Assembly (NCBI GenBank): GCA_023137005.1
Contig: JAGLQE010000421.1
Location: 1 to 9,968, forward strand
DNA length: 9,968 bases
Direction of reading: 5' to 3'
Source of the DNA: Thermoplasmata archaeon
GTDB lineage: Archaea > Thermoplasmatota > Thermoplasmata > SG8-5 > JAGLSY01
Each line of letters starts with the position of its first letter. The stretch's first letter is position 1. Under the pieces are notes generated by a model. That model had not been told where the DNA came from. It saw nothing but the letters and a program-made list of their open reading frames with translations, and made no database searches. This document shows positions 1 to 5,973 of the stretch, piece by piece. Both the position numbers and the translations under genes were made by a program.

Positions 1-673
1 CTGAAGGGCCCTTGCCCTCCATCCCGATCACCCCATCCATGATGGAGAGTGTGGGGTTGATGAGCTGGGTTAGATCGAGCAACATATCGGAGAAATCATC
101 CGGGTCGGGAAGTGTGGAATGGTACGTGGCCTTCGCCATGCCTGGCACGAAGCCATAGCATATTTTTGTGGCTCCCGTGAAGCCAGTCAGCATGTGGGTC
201 TTTAATTTGGGAAGGGTTATGATCTTGTCCACCTCGCCAAAGACCTTGAGGATCTCAAAGGATTTGATCAGTTTGCCATCTGGGTAGGAAAATCGTACGC
301 CCTCCAAGCCCATGTAAAGCTCTGCATTGGTTCCCTCCAGAGCCTGGATAATGCCAGATTTGCGATAAGCTCGCTCAAGGCGGCCCTTTGTCGATGGCCC
401 CCCAGGGCTGTCTCCCACAATAACCTTGCACCCGGCTCCCTCCAGTATCCGCACGACCGCATTGATCACGGTCGGGTGGGTGGTGACCGCGTCCTCGGGC
501 TTAGATGCCATCAGAAGATTTATCTTGACAAATACCCTTTCTCCAGGTTTTACAAATTCAGATATTCCACCAAGGTTATCGAGGGAGGCTGTTATTGCGT
601 TTTTAACCATGTCTGGCTCATATGCGTCGCATTTCGCTATCGAGACTCTTGGCTTCTGTTTCGGAGTTTCCAT
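1..673 (-). CDS. DUF362 domain protein (C-terminus beyond window edge)
   Basis: Partial gene: 224 codons are visible and the end lies off the left edge. I identify the DUF362 family from the pattern of a KPGERVFVKINLL strand (about residues 42-54), TTHPTVINAVVRIL (64-76), a glycine-rich VIVGDSPGGPSTKG segment (84-97) and ITLPKLKTHMLTGFTGATK (152-170). Biochemical function in the family is poorly settled; many members carry a ferredoxin-like 4Fe-4S domain at the C-terminus, which cannot be checked here. The ATG start is supported by an AGGAGA Shine-Dalgarno sequence 5-10 nt upstream. It lies 75 nt downstream of the KH-protein stop on the same strand, so it may be read through from the aIF1A operon or from its own weak AT-rich promoter in the gap. 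No signal peptide or membrane segment is visible in the part present. Confidence 0.85.
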   Translation of the reverse strand, partial: METPKQKPRVSIAKCDAYEPDMVKNAITASLDNLGGISEFVKPGERVFVKINLLMASKPEDAVTTHPTVINAVVRILEGAGCKVIVGDSPGGPSTKGRLERAYRKSGIIQALEGTNAELYMGLEGVRFSYPDGKLIKSFEILKVFGEVDKIITLPKLKTHMLTGFTGATKICYGFVPGMAKATYHSTLPDPDDFSDMLLDLTQLINPTLSIMDGVIGMEGKGPS

Positions 674-748
674 TTCATATCTCCTGGACCATATTGGTTA
701 AAGATGGTAATTGACAGGTAGGTTTAAGGATATTCCCCAATAATGATA

Positions 749-1291
749 TTAATTCATGGACATTTCCAGGAATTTCATTTCTCTTCTTCTGCCTTCCAGG
801 TATTTGTATACCGCGGCGTGCTCGCTACCATCCAGTATCATCTCACAGCCTCTCTTGGCAGCGTCCATGGATATGACATCACCAATGATGCCCACGGTAT
901 TCTCGTAGATGACCATGTCCGCCCCTGATAGCTCTTCGATAACCCTTCTGGTCTTACCATTGACCCCGATTATCCTCGCCCTCACCCTACGAACGTGTTT
1001 CGAGGTCTTACCAGCAAAATCTCTGATATCCAGTACTGCCAGATAATTATCATCATCAAAGAGGCGCATGGCCGTATCTGAAGAGAAGCCCAGAGCGATC
1101 GCCTTGATAACATCGCGGGCGGCCATGGCTTTGAAGTTCTCACCCTCGCCCTTGAAAGATATTGACACATCCGCGGATTTGGAGTTTATCTTGATCTTGA
1201 CCTCGCCCATTTTCTCTATCTGCCTCTTGACCGTCCCTTTCTGGCCAATGAGAACCGCGACCCTGTCCTCGGGCATTCTGACAAATATCAT
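749..1291 (-). CDS. KH-domain RNA-binding protein, archaeal Pno1/Dim2 (Krr1-like) family
   Basis: The 180-residue protein has two KH-type modules. KH1 is near the N-terminus (VAVLIGQKGTVKRQIEK, about 11-27, GxxG loop GQKG). KH2 is in the second half (RARIIGVNGKTRRVIEEL, about 104-121, loop GVNGKTRR). This layout and length match the archaeal homologues of eukaryotic Pno1/Dim2, which bind near the 3' end of small-subunit rRNA during 40S/30S maturation and are reported to contact aIF2alpha. Its start codon overlaps the stop of the RIO1 kinase gene by one base (TGATG on the minus strand), implying translational coupling. The aIF1A-RIO1-KH order is a recurrent archaeal arrangement and fits a joint role in small-subunit maturation and initiation. 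The family call is firm; the specific rRNA target is inferred from homologues. Confidence 0.93.
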   Translation of the reverse strand: MIFVRMPEDRVAVLIGQKGTVKRQIEKMGEVKIKINSKSADVSISFKGEGENFKAMAARDVIKAIALGFSSDTAMRLFDDDNYLAVLDIRDFAGKTSKHVRRVRARIIGVNGKTRRVIEELSGADMVIYENTVGIIGDVISMDAAKRGCEMILDGSEHAAVYKYLEGRRREMKFLEMSMN

Positions 1292-2064
1292 CAGGTTTCA
1301 CCTCTTATCATCTCAATTACCTCGGCATTATCGGCTTCCACACCATGCTTATTGAAGAACTTGATTATATTCTTTACGTCCCTGGTCAGGAACTCCTGGG
1401 CCATGGGATGATTGGTAAGAACTGCCTGGCCAACGTCAATGATGATAGGGTCTTGTTCTATCATCAATATATTGTATTCGCTGAGATCACTGTGAACTAG
1501 ATCTGCCTTCTGGTACATGGTCTTCATCTGCCCCAACAGGTGATCGAATATCTTCTGTGGATCGTCCAATTCCACATCCTTCAGGTGCTTCGCTGGCTGC
1601 TCCAGAGTGCCGATATATTCCATTACAACGACATTATTATCGCAGGCTACTGGTTCAGGCACGGTTACTCCGTTTTTATGCATTCTTTCAAGGTTGCGGA
1701 ACTCCTTCTGAGCCCATAGATAGATCCCTCGCCGATGGTTCTTCCCCACGCCCCTGAATCTACGATCTCCATCGATGTATTTCTGAATATTCTTGAAGGT
1801 GGAATTGGATACTCTGTATATCTTCACTGCGATGGGTTTGTCATCCATGGTATTTGCTCTAAAAACATTACCTTCCTTGCCTGTAGCCAGTGGGAAGTCC
1901 AATGTGTCGATGACCTCACTGGTCATCATTTTGTAAAGTGTGAGAAGGGTCTTCTCATCGAAAACCTCGTCATAGGTCTTCCTCTGGTCAGAATCCTTGT
2001 TCCGATACCTGTAGGACATGATTTTGGATTCTAATTGCAGTCTCTTCTTCTCGGAAAATGCCAT
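1291..2064 (-). CDS. rio1: RIO1-type serine/threonine protein kinase/ATPase
   Basis: 257 residues, the usual length for archaeal Rio1. Visible kinase elements are the glycine-poor nucleotide loop TGKEGNVF (61-68), the lysine of PIAVKIYR (Lys81), the RIO-typical IYLWAQKEFRNLERM segment (114-128), the hinge region VVVMEYIG (145-152), the catalytic loop LVHSDLSEYNIL with Asp193, and the metal-binding IIIDVGQAV with Asp210. The last motif replaces the DFG of ordinary kinases and distinguishes Rio1 from Rio2, which also has an N-terminal winged helix not seen here. Rio1 acts in late maturation of the small ribosomal subunit, more as an ATPase switch than as a classical kinase. Start choice: ATG with GGTGGAG a few bases upstream, 15 nt after the aIF1A stop. 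Its stop overlaps the KH gene start. Confidence 0.96.
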   Translation of the reverse strand: MAFSEKKRLQLESKIMSYRYRNKDSDQRKTYDEVFDEKTLLTLYKMMTSEVIDTLDFPLATGKEGNVFRANTMDDKPIAVKIYRVSNSTFKNIQKYIDGDRRFRGVGKNHRRGIYLWAQKEFRNLERMHKNGVTVPEPVACDNNVVVMEYIGTLEQPAKHLKDVELDDPQKIFDHLLGQMKTMYQKADLVHSDLSEYNILMIEQDPIIIDVGQAVLTNHPMAQEFLTRDVKNIIKFFNKHGVEADNAEVIEMIRGET

Positions 2065-2079
2065 GTAACTCCACCGGCT

Positions 2080-2400
2080 CTAGAAAATATTGATCTCTTC
2101 TGGGATAACACCTTTGCGGGCGAGGTTCGTGGCCTGGGTCCTGGTATACCGATACATGATATCGGCTTTCGCGTCCTGGAATTCCCAGGGCCTGATTATT
2201 AGCAGATCACCCTCTCTGATCCACATTCGCTTTCTCAACTTGCCGCGTATCCTGCCCATTCTTGACTCTCCATCAGCACAGATGATCCGGATCTTGGATG
2301 CCCCCAGGAGCTGATCCGCTATGGCGAACATCTCGCGCTTCATCTTTTTGGGCATAGGGGAGCGGACATATTCTCCCTCTTCCGGCTTCTTGTAAACCAA
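2080..2400 (-). CDS. eif1A: Translation initiation factor aIF1A
   Basis: 106-residue S1-like OB-fold factor that binds the A site of the 30S subunit during initiation. Diagnostic segments are QLLGASKIRIICADGESRMG (30-49), IRGKLRKRMWIREGDLLIIR (51-70) and the C-terminal WEFQDAKADIMYRYTRTQA (72-90). I chose the TTG codon at 2400 as start because the EGEYVRSPMP region upstream of the next ATG (at about 2355) matches the conserved N-terminal EVRxPxP-type part of archaeal aIF1A; the internal ATG would remove it. An AGG/GGAG-like Shine-Dalgarno stretch lies just upstream. It is the first gene of the aIF1A-RIO1-KH cluster and is preceded by a TATA box and three 35-bp-spaced repeats. Confidence 0.95.
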   Translation of the reverse strand: MVYKKPEEGEYVRSPMPKKMKREMFAIADQLLGASKIRIICADGESRMGRIRGKLRKRMWIREGDLLIIRPWEFQDAKADIMYRYTRTQATNLARKGVIPEEINIF

Positions 2401-2433
2401 GTCAATTACCTACTCCGGTGATATGGGAGGGGG

Positions 2434-2442
2434 TATAATAAA
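2434..2442 (-). promoter_or_regulatory. TATA box of the aIF1A-RIO1-KH operon
   Basis: On the minus strand the sequence reads TTTATTATA, with a candidate purine-rich BRE (CAAGGTAA) directly upstream. The centre is about 38 nt from the TTG start, which predicts transcription beginning near 2412 and a leader of roughly 12 nt. Inferred from position and sequence only. Confidence 0.55.
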
Positions 2443-2446
2443 TTAC

Positions 2447-2526
2447 CTTGCTCTGGAGCCAAGTTGACAAACACATATGATCTTGCTCTGGAGCCAAGTC
2501 AATGAATGTGTCAGACCTTGCTCTGG
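2447..2526. repeat. Three direct repeats at exact 35-bp spacing upstream of the aIF1A promoter
   Basis: The 18-mer CTTGCTCTGGAGCCAAGT occurs perfectly at 2447-2464 and 2482-2499. A truncated third copy (CTTGCTCTGG) lies at 2517-2526. Starts are exactly 35 bp apart, and the two 17-bp spacers differ in sequence. Each full copy is an imperfect dyad (CTTG...CAAG). On the minus strand the copy nearest the gene ends directly against the BRE/TATA of the aIF1A operon, which suggests an iterated regulator site. A decayed tandem duplication is the alternative. Confidence 0.85.
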
Positions 2527-2581
2527 CTGAGGCATGTTTTTTTTTCACTTTTGTTGAGGGTGATATGGTCTGATAAATGCC

Positions 2582-3622
2582 CTATCCAGATATGGAATAG
2601 ATGGATGCGGTCAACAGCTTGATGAAATTGGCCAGATCATCCAGATGGATCACTTCCACGCATGAATGCGAGTATCTCATTGGGATCCCGATGGGCATTG
2701 TCGCGGCTCCAGATTCCTGAAGGGCCATGCCATCCGTGCTTCCTCCAGTCACTCCCATCTGAACCGGAATCTTGGCTGCCTTTGCAATTTTTGCCAGTTT
2801 CTCTCCAAAGCTCGGAGTCGCCACAACCCTAGCATCCACCATCCTCAATACCGGGCCCTTGCCCATATAGACTGGCTCGAAAAAATCTCCCAGGCCAGGA
2901 GCGTCGGTGGTGGAATAGGTGTCCACGGGAATTGCATAATCAAGAGGTATGCGATTGGCGATGACACGTGCGCCTCTCAGACCGATCTCTTCCTGAACCC
3001 CCCATACGAATATTACTTCGGTCTTCAGCTTTTTCTCGTCAATGTTCCTGAAGGCTTCCAGAAGACCAGTCACACCTGCTCGGTTGTCCAGACCTCTTGA
3101 CACGACATATTTTTTATTCATGATGAAAAAGTCCTTCTTGAGAGTGATTGGCTGTAGCATGCTGATGCCCAACTTCTCGGTCTCCGCCCTGCTTCTGGTG
3201 CCGAGGTCGATGCACAATTTGTTCCATGGAATGATCTTGTCCTTATCCTCGGGGTTGAGCATGAGATGGGGTGCATTCACTCCTATGACCCCGTATATCG
3301 GACCTTTTTTTGTGTGTACTTGAACAGCTCTACCAAGGATCACGCGATCCTGTAAACCACCCAATTTCTTGAACCTGAGCGTACCGTTATCCAATATATT
3401 GGAAACTATGAAGCCGCACTCGTCCATGTGAGCTATCAGACCCAATTTCGGTTTCTTCGAGTTCGGCTTTCCCAGTCTCACGATGAGATTGCCCATAGCA
3501 TCTTCCTCTGCCTGGCCCTTTTTCCCAATGGCATCCTTGATATGATCTCTTACCGCACTTTCATAGCCTGGAACTCCAGGCAGCATTGTCAATTCTTTCA
3601 ATTGCTCAGATAATTTGTTCAT
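2582..3622 (-). CDS. M42-family metallo-aminopeptidase (TET-type/endoglucanase-like)
   Basis: 346 residues, normal for cytosolic M42 peptidases, which form dodecameric tetrahedral particles that trim peptides from the proteasome. Di-metal ligands can be assigned by pattern: His65 in LIAHMDECG, bridging Asp179 in VSRGLDNRAG, catalytic Glu211 and ligand Glu212 in GVQEEIGLRGA, Asp234 in IPVDTYSTTD, and His319 in MRYSHSCVE. Residues 95-160 (VILGRAVQVHTKKG onward) form the inserted dimerisation/PDZ-like domain typical of the family. The start is supported by a GGGGAG Shine-Dalgarno sequence about 8 nt upstream. The gene begins 13 nt after the gcvT stop, so both are probably on one transcript. No oligo-T terminator is visible downstream on the minus strand. 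Substrate preference among M42 members cannot be read from the sequence. Confidence 0.93.
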   Translation of the reverse strand: MNKLSEQLKELTMLPGVPGYESAVRDHIKDAIGKKGQAEEDAMGNLIVRLGKPNSKKPKLGLIAHMDECGFIVSNILDNGTLRFKKLGGLQDRVILGRAVQVHTKKGPIYGVIGVNAPHLMLNPEDKDKIIPWNKLCIDLGTRSRAETEKLGISMLQPITLKKDFFIMNKKYVVSRGLDNRAGVTGLLEAFRNIDEKKLKTEVIFVWGVQEEIGLRGARVIANRIPLDYAIPVDTYSTTDAPGLGDFFEPVYMGKGPVLRMVDARVVATPSFGEKLAKIAKAAKIPVQMGVTGGSTDGMALQESGAATMPIGIPMRYSHSCVEVIHLDDLANFIKLLTASIYSISG

Positions 3623-3635
3623 TATTTCACTCCCC

Positions 3636-4889
3636 TTATTTCCCCTTATTGATAAAAGGTAATCTAATTACTACCCCATTAAACTTCCTTCTGCCCTGCT
3701 TGAAAATGAGCTCGGTTCCCGCCTTGGCGTATTTCCTATCTATTCGAACAAGGGCGATGGCCTTTTCCAGGGTTGGAGAATAATTTCCACTGGTCACCGT
3801 GCCGATGATCGAGTAGCCGTATCCATTATCTTCGGATAACTGGCTATCTATATTTTCCTCTGACCTTCGTGGGGGGGACCCCTCTGTTTCCACTGGAGCG
3901 AGAACATCGGCCCCAGGGCGGGCGACGGCCTTGCCATCAAGCATGACGGCAGCAAGACGCTGGTATGTTTTTTCTTCTTTTTGTTTTACAAGATGATCCT
4001 TCCCAATGAAATCATGATCCCACTTGACCACCCAGGCACAATTGGATTCCAGAGGGGATTGCGTGCCATTGAAGTCCTGTCCTGATAGAAGATAGCCCAT
4101 TTCCAATCTCAAAGTATCCCTGGCTCCCAGGCCTATTGGCTTGATCCCGTACTCCTCACCCGCGGCTAGTACTTTCTTCCAGAGAGATACGATGTGCTCA
4201 TTTCGCACTATTAATTCAACTCCATCCTCTCCAGTATAACCGGTTCTGGATACCATTATCATATTCTCTGATCTGAAACCTGGGAAGCCTATGGGAGAAG
4301 GGTGGATATGAATTTCATGGTGATCTGATCCTTTACTTGTTCCTGATGCTTCTCTTTCTGATGATCCGTTATCTATTCTGTAAAATGCGAAATTGAATTT
4401 AGGAATGTCCTTGACCCCCTCGCCAAAGATATTGGTCAATAATCCTATTGCTTCTGGCCCCTGAATAGCCAATACAGAATATTCATTAGAGAGATCCAGA
4501 ACATCCAGGTCAATATGCTTCTGTATCCAATTGGATATGATATCGATCATGGAGGCATTGGGCATTATCATGTACTCGTCAGTCATGGTTCTGAATACTA
4601 TATTATCATCAATGATATTGCCATCATCATTAAGAATATGGGTGTAAATGGATTTTCCAATGTCTATGGACAGGATATCGTTTGTGCAAAGGTCCTGAAG
4701 TTGTTTTCCTGCATTTTCTCCCTTCATGATCAGGGAGCCCATGTGGGAAACATCAAAGATGCCGACCTTTTCCCTTACAGTTCGATGCTCATCGATTATA
4801 CCACTGAAATGTATGGGCATCATCCATCCGTGAAAATCAACGATCTTTCCATCTAATTTCTGGTATTCATCAAAGAGAGGGGTATGCAT
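3636..4889 (-). CDS. gcvT: Glycine cleavage system T protein (aminomethyltransferase) with two extra segments
   Basis: T protein takes the aminomethyl group from lipoylated H protein and passes the one-carbon unit to a tetrahydropterin cofactor, releasing ammonia. Family motifs are present in order: FDEYQKLDGKIVDFHGW (6-22), VREKVGIFDVSHMG (38-51), NIIDDNIVFR (91-100, conserved acidic pair), YSVLAIQGPEA (137-147), VSRTGYTGEDG (213-223), IGLGARDTLRLEMGYLLSG (252-270), GTVTSGNYSPTL (363-374). At 417 residues it is longer than the usual 360-375. The excess is two hydrophilic segments, about 174-209 (Ser/Gly/His-rich) and about 331-358. The second contains an ORB-like DNA element. The ATG start gives a normal N-terminus. 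No Shine-Dalgarno is visible and the TATA box lies about 26 nt upstream, suggesting a leaderless mRNA. No H, P or L protein gene is in the window. Confidence 0.94.
   Translation of the reverse strand: MHTPLFDEYQKLDGKIVDFHGWMMPIHFSGIIDEHRTVREKVGIFDVSHMGSLIMKGENAGKQLQDLCTNDILSIDIGKSIYTHILNDDGNIIDDNIVFRTMTDEYMIMPNASMIDIISNWIQKHIDLDVLDLSNEYSVLAIQGPEAIGLLTNIFGEGVKDIPKFNFAFYRIDNGSSEREASGTSKGSDHHEIHIHPSPIGFPGFRSENMIMVSRTGYTGEDGVELIVRNEHIVSLWKKVLAAGEEYGIKPIGLGARDTLRLEMGYLLSGQDFNGTQSPLESNCAWVVKWDHDFIGKDHLVKQKEEKTYQRLAAVMLDGKAVARPGADVLAPVETEGSPPRRSEENIDSQLSEDNGYGYSIIGTVTSGNYSPTLEKAIALVRIDRKYAKAGTELIFKQGRRKFNGVVIRLPFINKGK
3870..3898 (-). other. Origin recognition box (ORB)-like element inside gcvT
   Basis: Read on the minus strand: CTCCAGTGGAAACAGAGGGG followed by TCCCCCCCA. 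The TCCAnTGGAAAC dyad followed by a G-run is the known architecture of archaeal ORBs bound by Orc1/Cdc6. By hand alignment it matches the element at 6742-6770 at 25 of 29 positions, in opposite orientation. In frame it encodes GcvT residues 331-340 (APVETEGSPP), part of a non-conserved insertion. Confidence 0.8.
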
Positions 4890-4910
4890 AGGCTGGACAA
4901 TAAGATAATA

Positions 4911-4920
4911 AATATATATC
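4911..4920 (-). promoter_or_regulatory. gcvT TATA box (probable leaderless transcript)
   Basis: The minus strand reads CAAAAG (BRE-like) then GATATATATT. The box centre is about 26 nt from the ATG of gcvT, so transcription is predicted to begin at or next to the start codon. This agrees with the absence of a Shine-Dalgarno sequence there. Confidence 0.6.
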
Positions 4921-4939
4921 TTTTGAGGGGTTATTATTG

Positions 4940-5010
4940 ATTCAATAAAGCTTAGAGATCATTCAATAAATGAGGGGGGCCCAACACTAAAGCTTGGGGT
5001 GATTCAATAA
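4940..5010. promoter_or_regulatory. Three ATTCAATAA boxes upstream of the gcvT promoter
   Basis: Identical 9-mers ATTCAATAA (TTATTGAAT on the gcvT strand) lie at 4940-4948, 4961-4969 and 5002-5010. Spacings are 21 and 41 bp, about two and four helical turns, placing all three on one face of the DNA just upstream of the gcvT TATA box. A further copy is at 5304-5312 and an inverted one at 5172-5180. They are candidate operators for an unidentified regulator; initiator-associated iterons are an alternative. Confidence 0.5.
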
Positions 5011-5084
5011 TGATAGGGGATGGTCGAGGTCTTGGAATAGGCAGCGCCTCCAACTGCGCACAGGGTGCTAGCGATCCCCTATCA
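5011..5084. ncRNA. Candidate structured RNA / fold-back element with three-way-junction potential
   Basis: A perfect 11-bp terminal stem pairs 5011-5021 (TGATAGGGGAT) with 5074-5084 (ATCCCCTATCA). Inside are two hairpins. The first is at 5032-5053 (TTGGA + GGC, loop AGC, then GCC + TCCAA, with a 3-nt bulge). The second is at 5056-5072 (GC + GCAC, loop AGG, then GTGC, a TA bulge and GC). The element is GC-rich within AT-rich DNA and overlaps no recognised gene. It does not match a tRNA: the T-arm and anticodon arm are absent. It could be a small RNA on either strand or a miniature fold-back mobile element with 11-bp terminal inverted repeats. Strand and transcription are unknown. Confidence 0.4.
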
Positions 5085-5147
5085 CTTTATATTGATTGAT
5101 CTCGTATCTTAAAGAATTGTTTCTTAGAATATCAAAAACAATAATCA

Positions 5148-5279
5148 ATGGGTGGCATGAATGTGTCCGATTTATTGAATTTGGCACATCCTGATGAGAA
5201 GGTGAAGAGAAAGCAGATCCATGAAAATACCAAAGATAGAGAACAGGATCGATCATTCATAGAATTAGATCGTCCTTAA
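5148..5279 (+). CDS. Possible small charged protein, 43 residues
   Basis: An open frame from ATG to TAA encodes a hydrophilic peptide beginning MGGMNVSDLLNLAHPDEKVK, rich in Lys, Arg, Glu and Asp, with no cysteine or membrane segment. I do not recognise a family. A second in-frame ATG at 5157 follows a GGGTGG stretch, but the spacing is too short for a convincing Shine-Dalgarno. A weak AT-rich promoter-like run (TTAGAATATC, about 5124-5133) would give a transcript starting near the ATG. The frame may be chance or a decayed remnant; its length alone does not establish coding. Confidence 0.25.
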   Translation: MGGMNVSDLLNLAHPDEKVKRKQIHENTKDREQDRSFIELDRP

Positions 5280-5360
5280 TTTGAATATTTATAGACCCAT
5301 TATATTCAATAATCTATCATATTTTTAAATAATTTTGCATATGATACTATATCCATAGGA

Positions 5361-5370
5361 AAATTATAAA
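5361..5370 (+). promoter_or_regulatory. BRE/TATA promoter of the two-TM protein gene
   Basis: The sequence AGGAAAATTATAAA ends at 5370, with GGAAAA as BRE and TTATAAA as TATA box. The centre is about 28 nt before the ATG at 5395, so transcription should start within a few bases of it. No Shine-Dalgarno is present (the upstream sequence is TCTCCAAAGTT), again implying a leaderless mRNA. Confidence 0.6.
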
Positions 5371-5394
5371 TCCTGATAATATTTCTCCAAAGTT

Positions 5395-5775
5395 ATGGGA
5401 ATTGACCAATACTTTCATGAGCATAAGATGGACTTGAGCGTGTCCATGATCATCATAGGCACTATCCTGGTCGTGATCAGTGTGGGTGCTATTATATCTG
5501 ATATTGGAGAGGATGGTATATTCTCAACTATCAAGGATTCTACAGGTGGATGGATATATTGGTTGCTCATATTCAGTGGCACTATCTTGTCTTTGGGACT
5601 CTTTTATTTCTTAGACTTCATCGCAAAACGAAGGGAATTCTATAAGATTTTCGAGGAACGTAGTAAATCAAAGTTCGTAAAGAACCTTGATAGGATAGAA
5701 GAACTGGCCTGGAGATTGCAACCTAAATATGAAGAGATGGTGATAGATAAAAAGAAGAAATTGAAGATCAGGTAG
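5395..5775 (+). CDS. Small two-TM membrane protein with charged C-terminal tail
   Basis: 126 residues. The short N-terminus (MGIDQYFHEHKMD) is followed by TM1 at about 14-36 (LSVSMIIIGTILVVISVGAI), a 16-residue loop, TM2 at about 53-77 (WIYWLLIFSGTILSLGLFYF), and a strongly basic/amphipathic tail of about 50 residues (KRREFYKIFEERSKSKFVKN, then LDRIEELAWRLQP and a Lys-rich end). The positive tail and short loop predict both termini in the cytoplasm. The layout recalls the small archaeal DUF3198-type membrane proteins, but that match is from memory and tentative. No catalytic motif is visible. Function is unknown. The next gene, also a small membrane protein, follows after about 200 bp with its own promoter. 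Confidence 0.75.
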   Translation: MGIDQYFHEHKMDLSVSMIIIGTILVVISVGAIISDIGEDGIFSTIKDSTGGWIYWLLIFSGTILSLGLFYFLDFIAKRREFYKIFEERSKSKFVKNLDRIEELAWRLQPKYEEMVIDKKKKLKIR

Positions 5776-5805
5776 ATTCTTTATTTCTTAATCTTTTATT
5801 CACTT
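5776..5805 (+). terminator. T-rich archaeal terminator after the two-TM protein gene
   Basis: Immediately after the stop codon the plus strand has several short T-runs (TTCTTTATTTCTTAATCTTT). Oligo-T in the non-template strand is the usual archaeal intrinsic termination signal. No stem-loop is needed or seen. Confidence 0.4.
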
Positions 5806-5924
5806 CAACACTCCCATGATTTTTAATATTGAAAAATCTCTCATTCACGCTTGTGGACCATCTAACAATTTATTAATAATTCTCTTTAGGAAGTTTGATA
5901 AGGTATTATTGTATTATCCATTTG

Positions 5925-5963
5925 GTTATATTGAGACATTCAATATAAACAAAATAACGGAGG
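5925..5963 (+). promoter_or_regulatory. Promoter and Shine-Dalgarno of the three-TM protein gene
   Basis: A TATA-like TTATAT at 5926-5931 predicts initiation near 5955. GGAGG at 5959-5963 lies 10 nt before the ATG at 5974 and decides that start over the overlapping out-of-frame ATG at 5964. A second TATA-like AATATAAA at 5942-5949 would start the transcript past the Shine-Dalgarno, so it is less likely to be the one used. Confidence 0.5.
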
Positions 5964-5973
5964 ATGAGTAATA

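Larger units (their letters stand above)
4890..5394. other. Divergent intergenic region between gcvT and the small membrane-protein gene
   Basis: This 505-bp gap separates the leftward block from the rightward block. From left to right it holds the gcvT promoter, three ATTCAATAA boxes, a 74-nt foldable element, a possible 43-residue ORF, and an AT-rich tract (5281-5394, about 20% G+C by hand count) that contains the promoter of the next gene. It lies between two inverted ORB elements, so part of it could serve as a DNA-unwinding region. That role is inference. Confidence 0.5.

Noticed and set aside
2447..2526. Repeats and equal-length spacers suggest a mini-CRISPR
   Set aside because: Repeat 18 bp and spacer 17 bp are far below CRISPR sizes, there are fewer than three full copies, and no cas genes are present.
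2537..2545. Run of nine T as a terminator
   Set aside because: The flanking genes run leftward, so the transcript would carry A's, not U's; no rightward gene ends here.
5011..5084. tRNA gene
   Set aside because: Length and closing stem look suggestive, but the stem is 11 bp, no T-loop consensus or anticodon arm can be drawn, and only two internal hairpins form.
5068..5256. 62-residue minus-strand open frame in the divergent gap
   Set aside because: Overlaps one arm of the inverted repeat and the opposite small frame, no Shine-Dalgarno or promoter, and no recognisable sequence.
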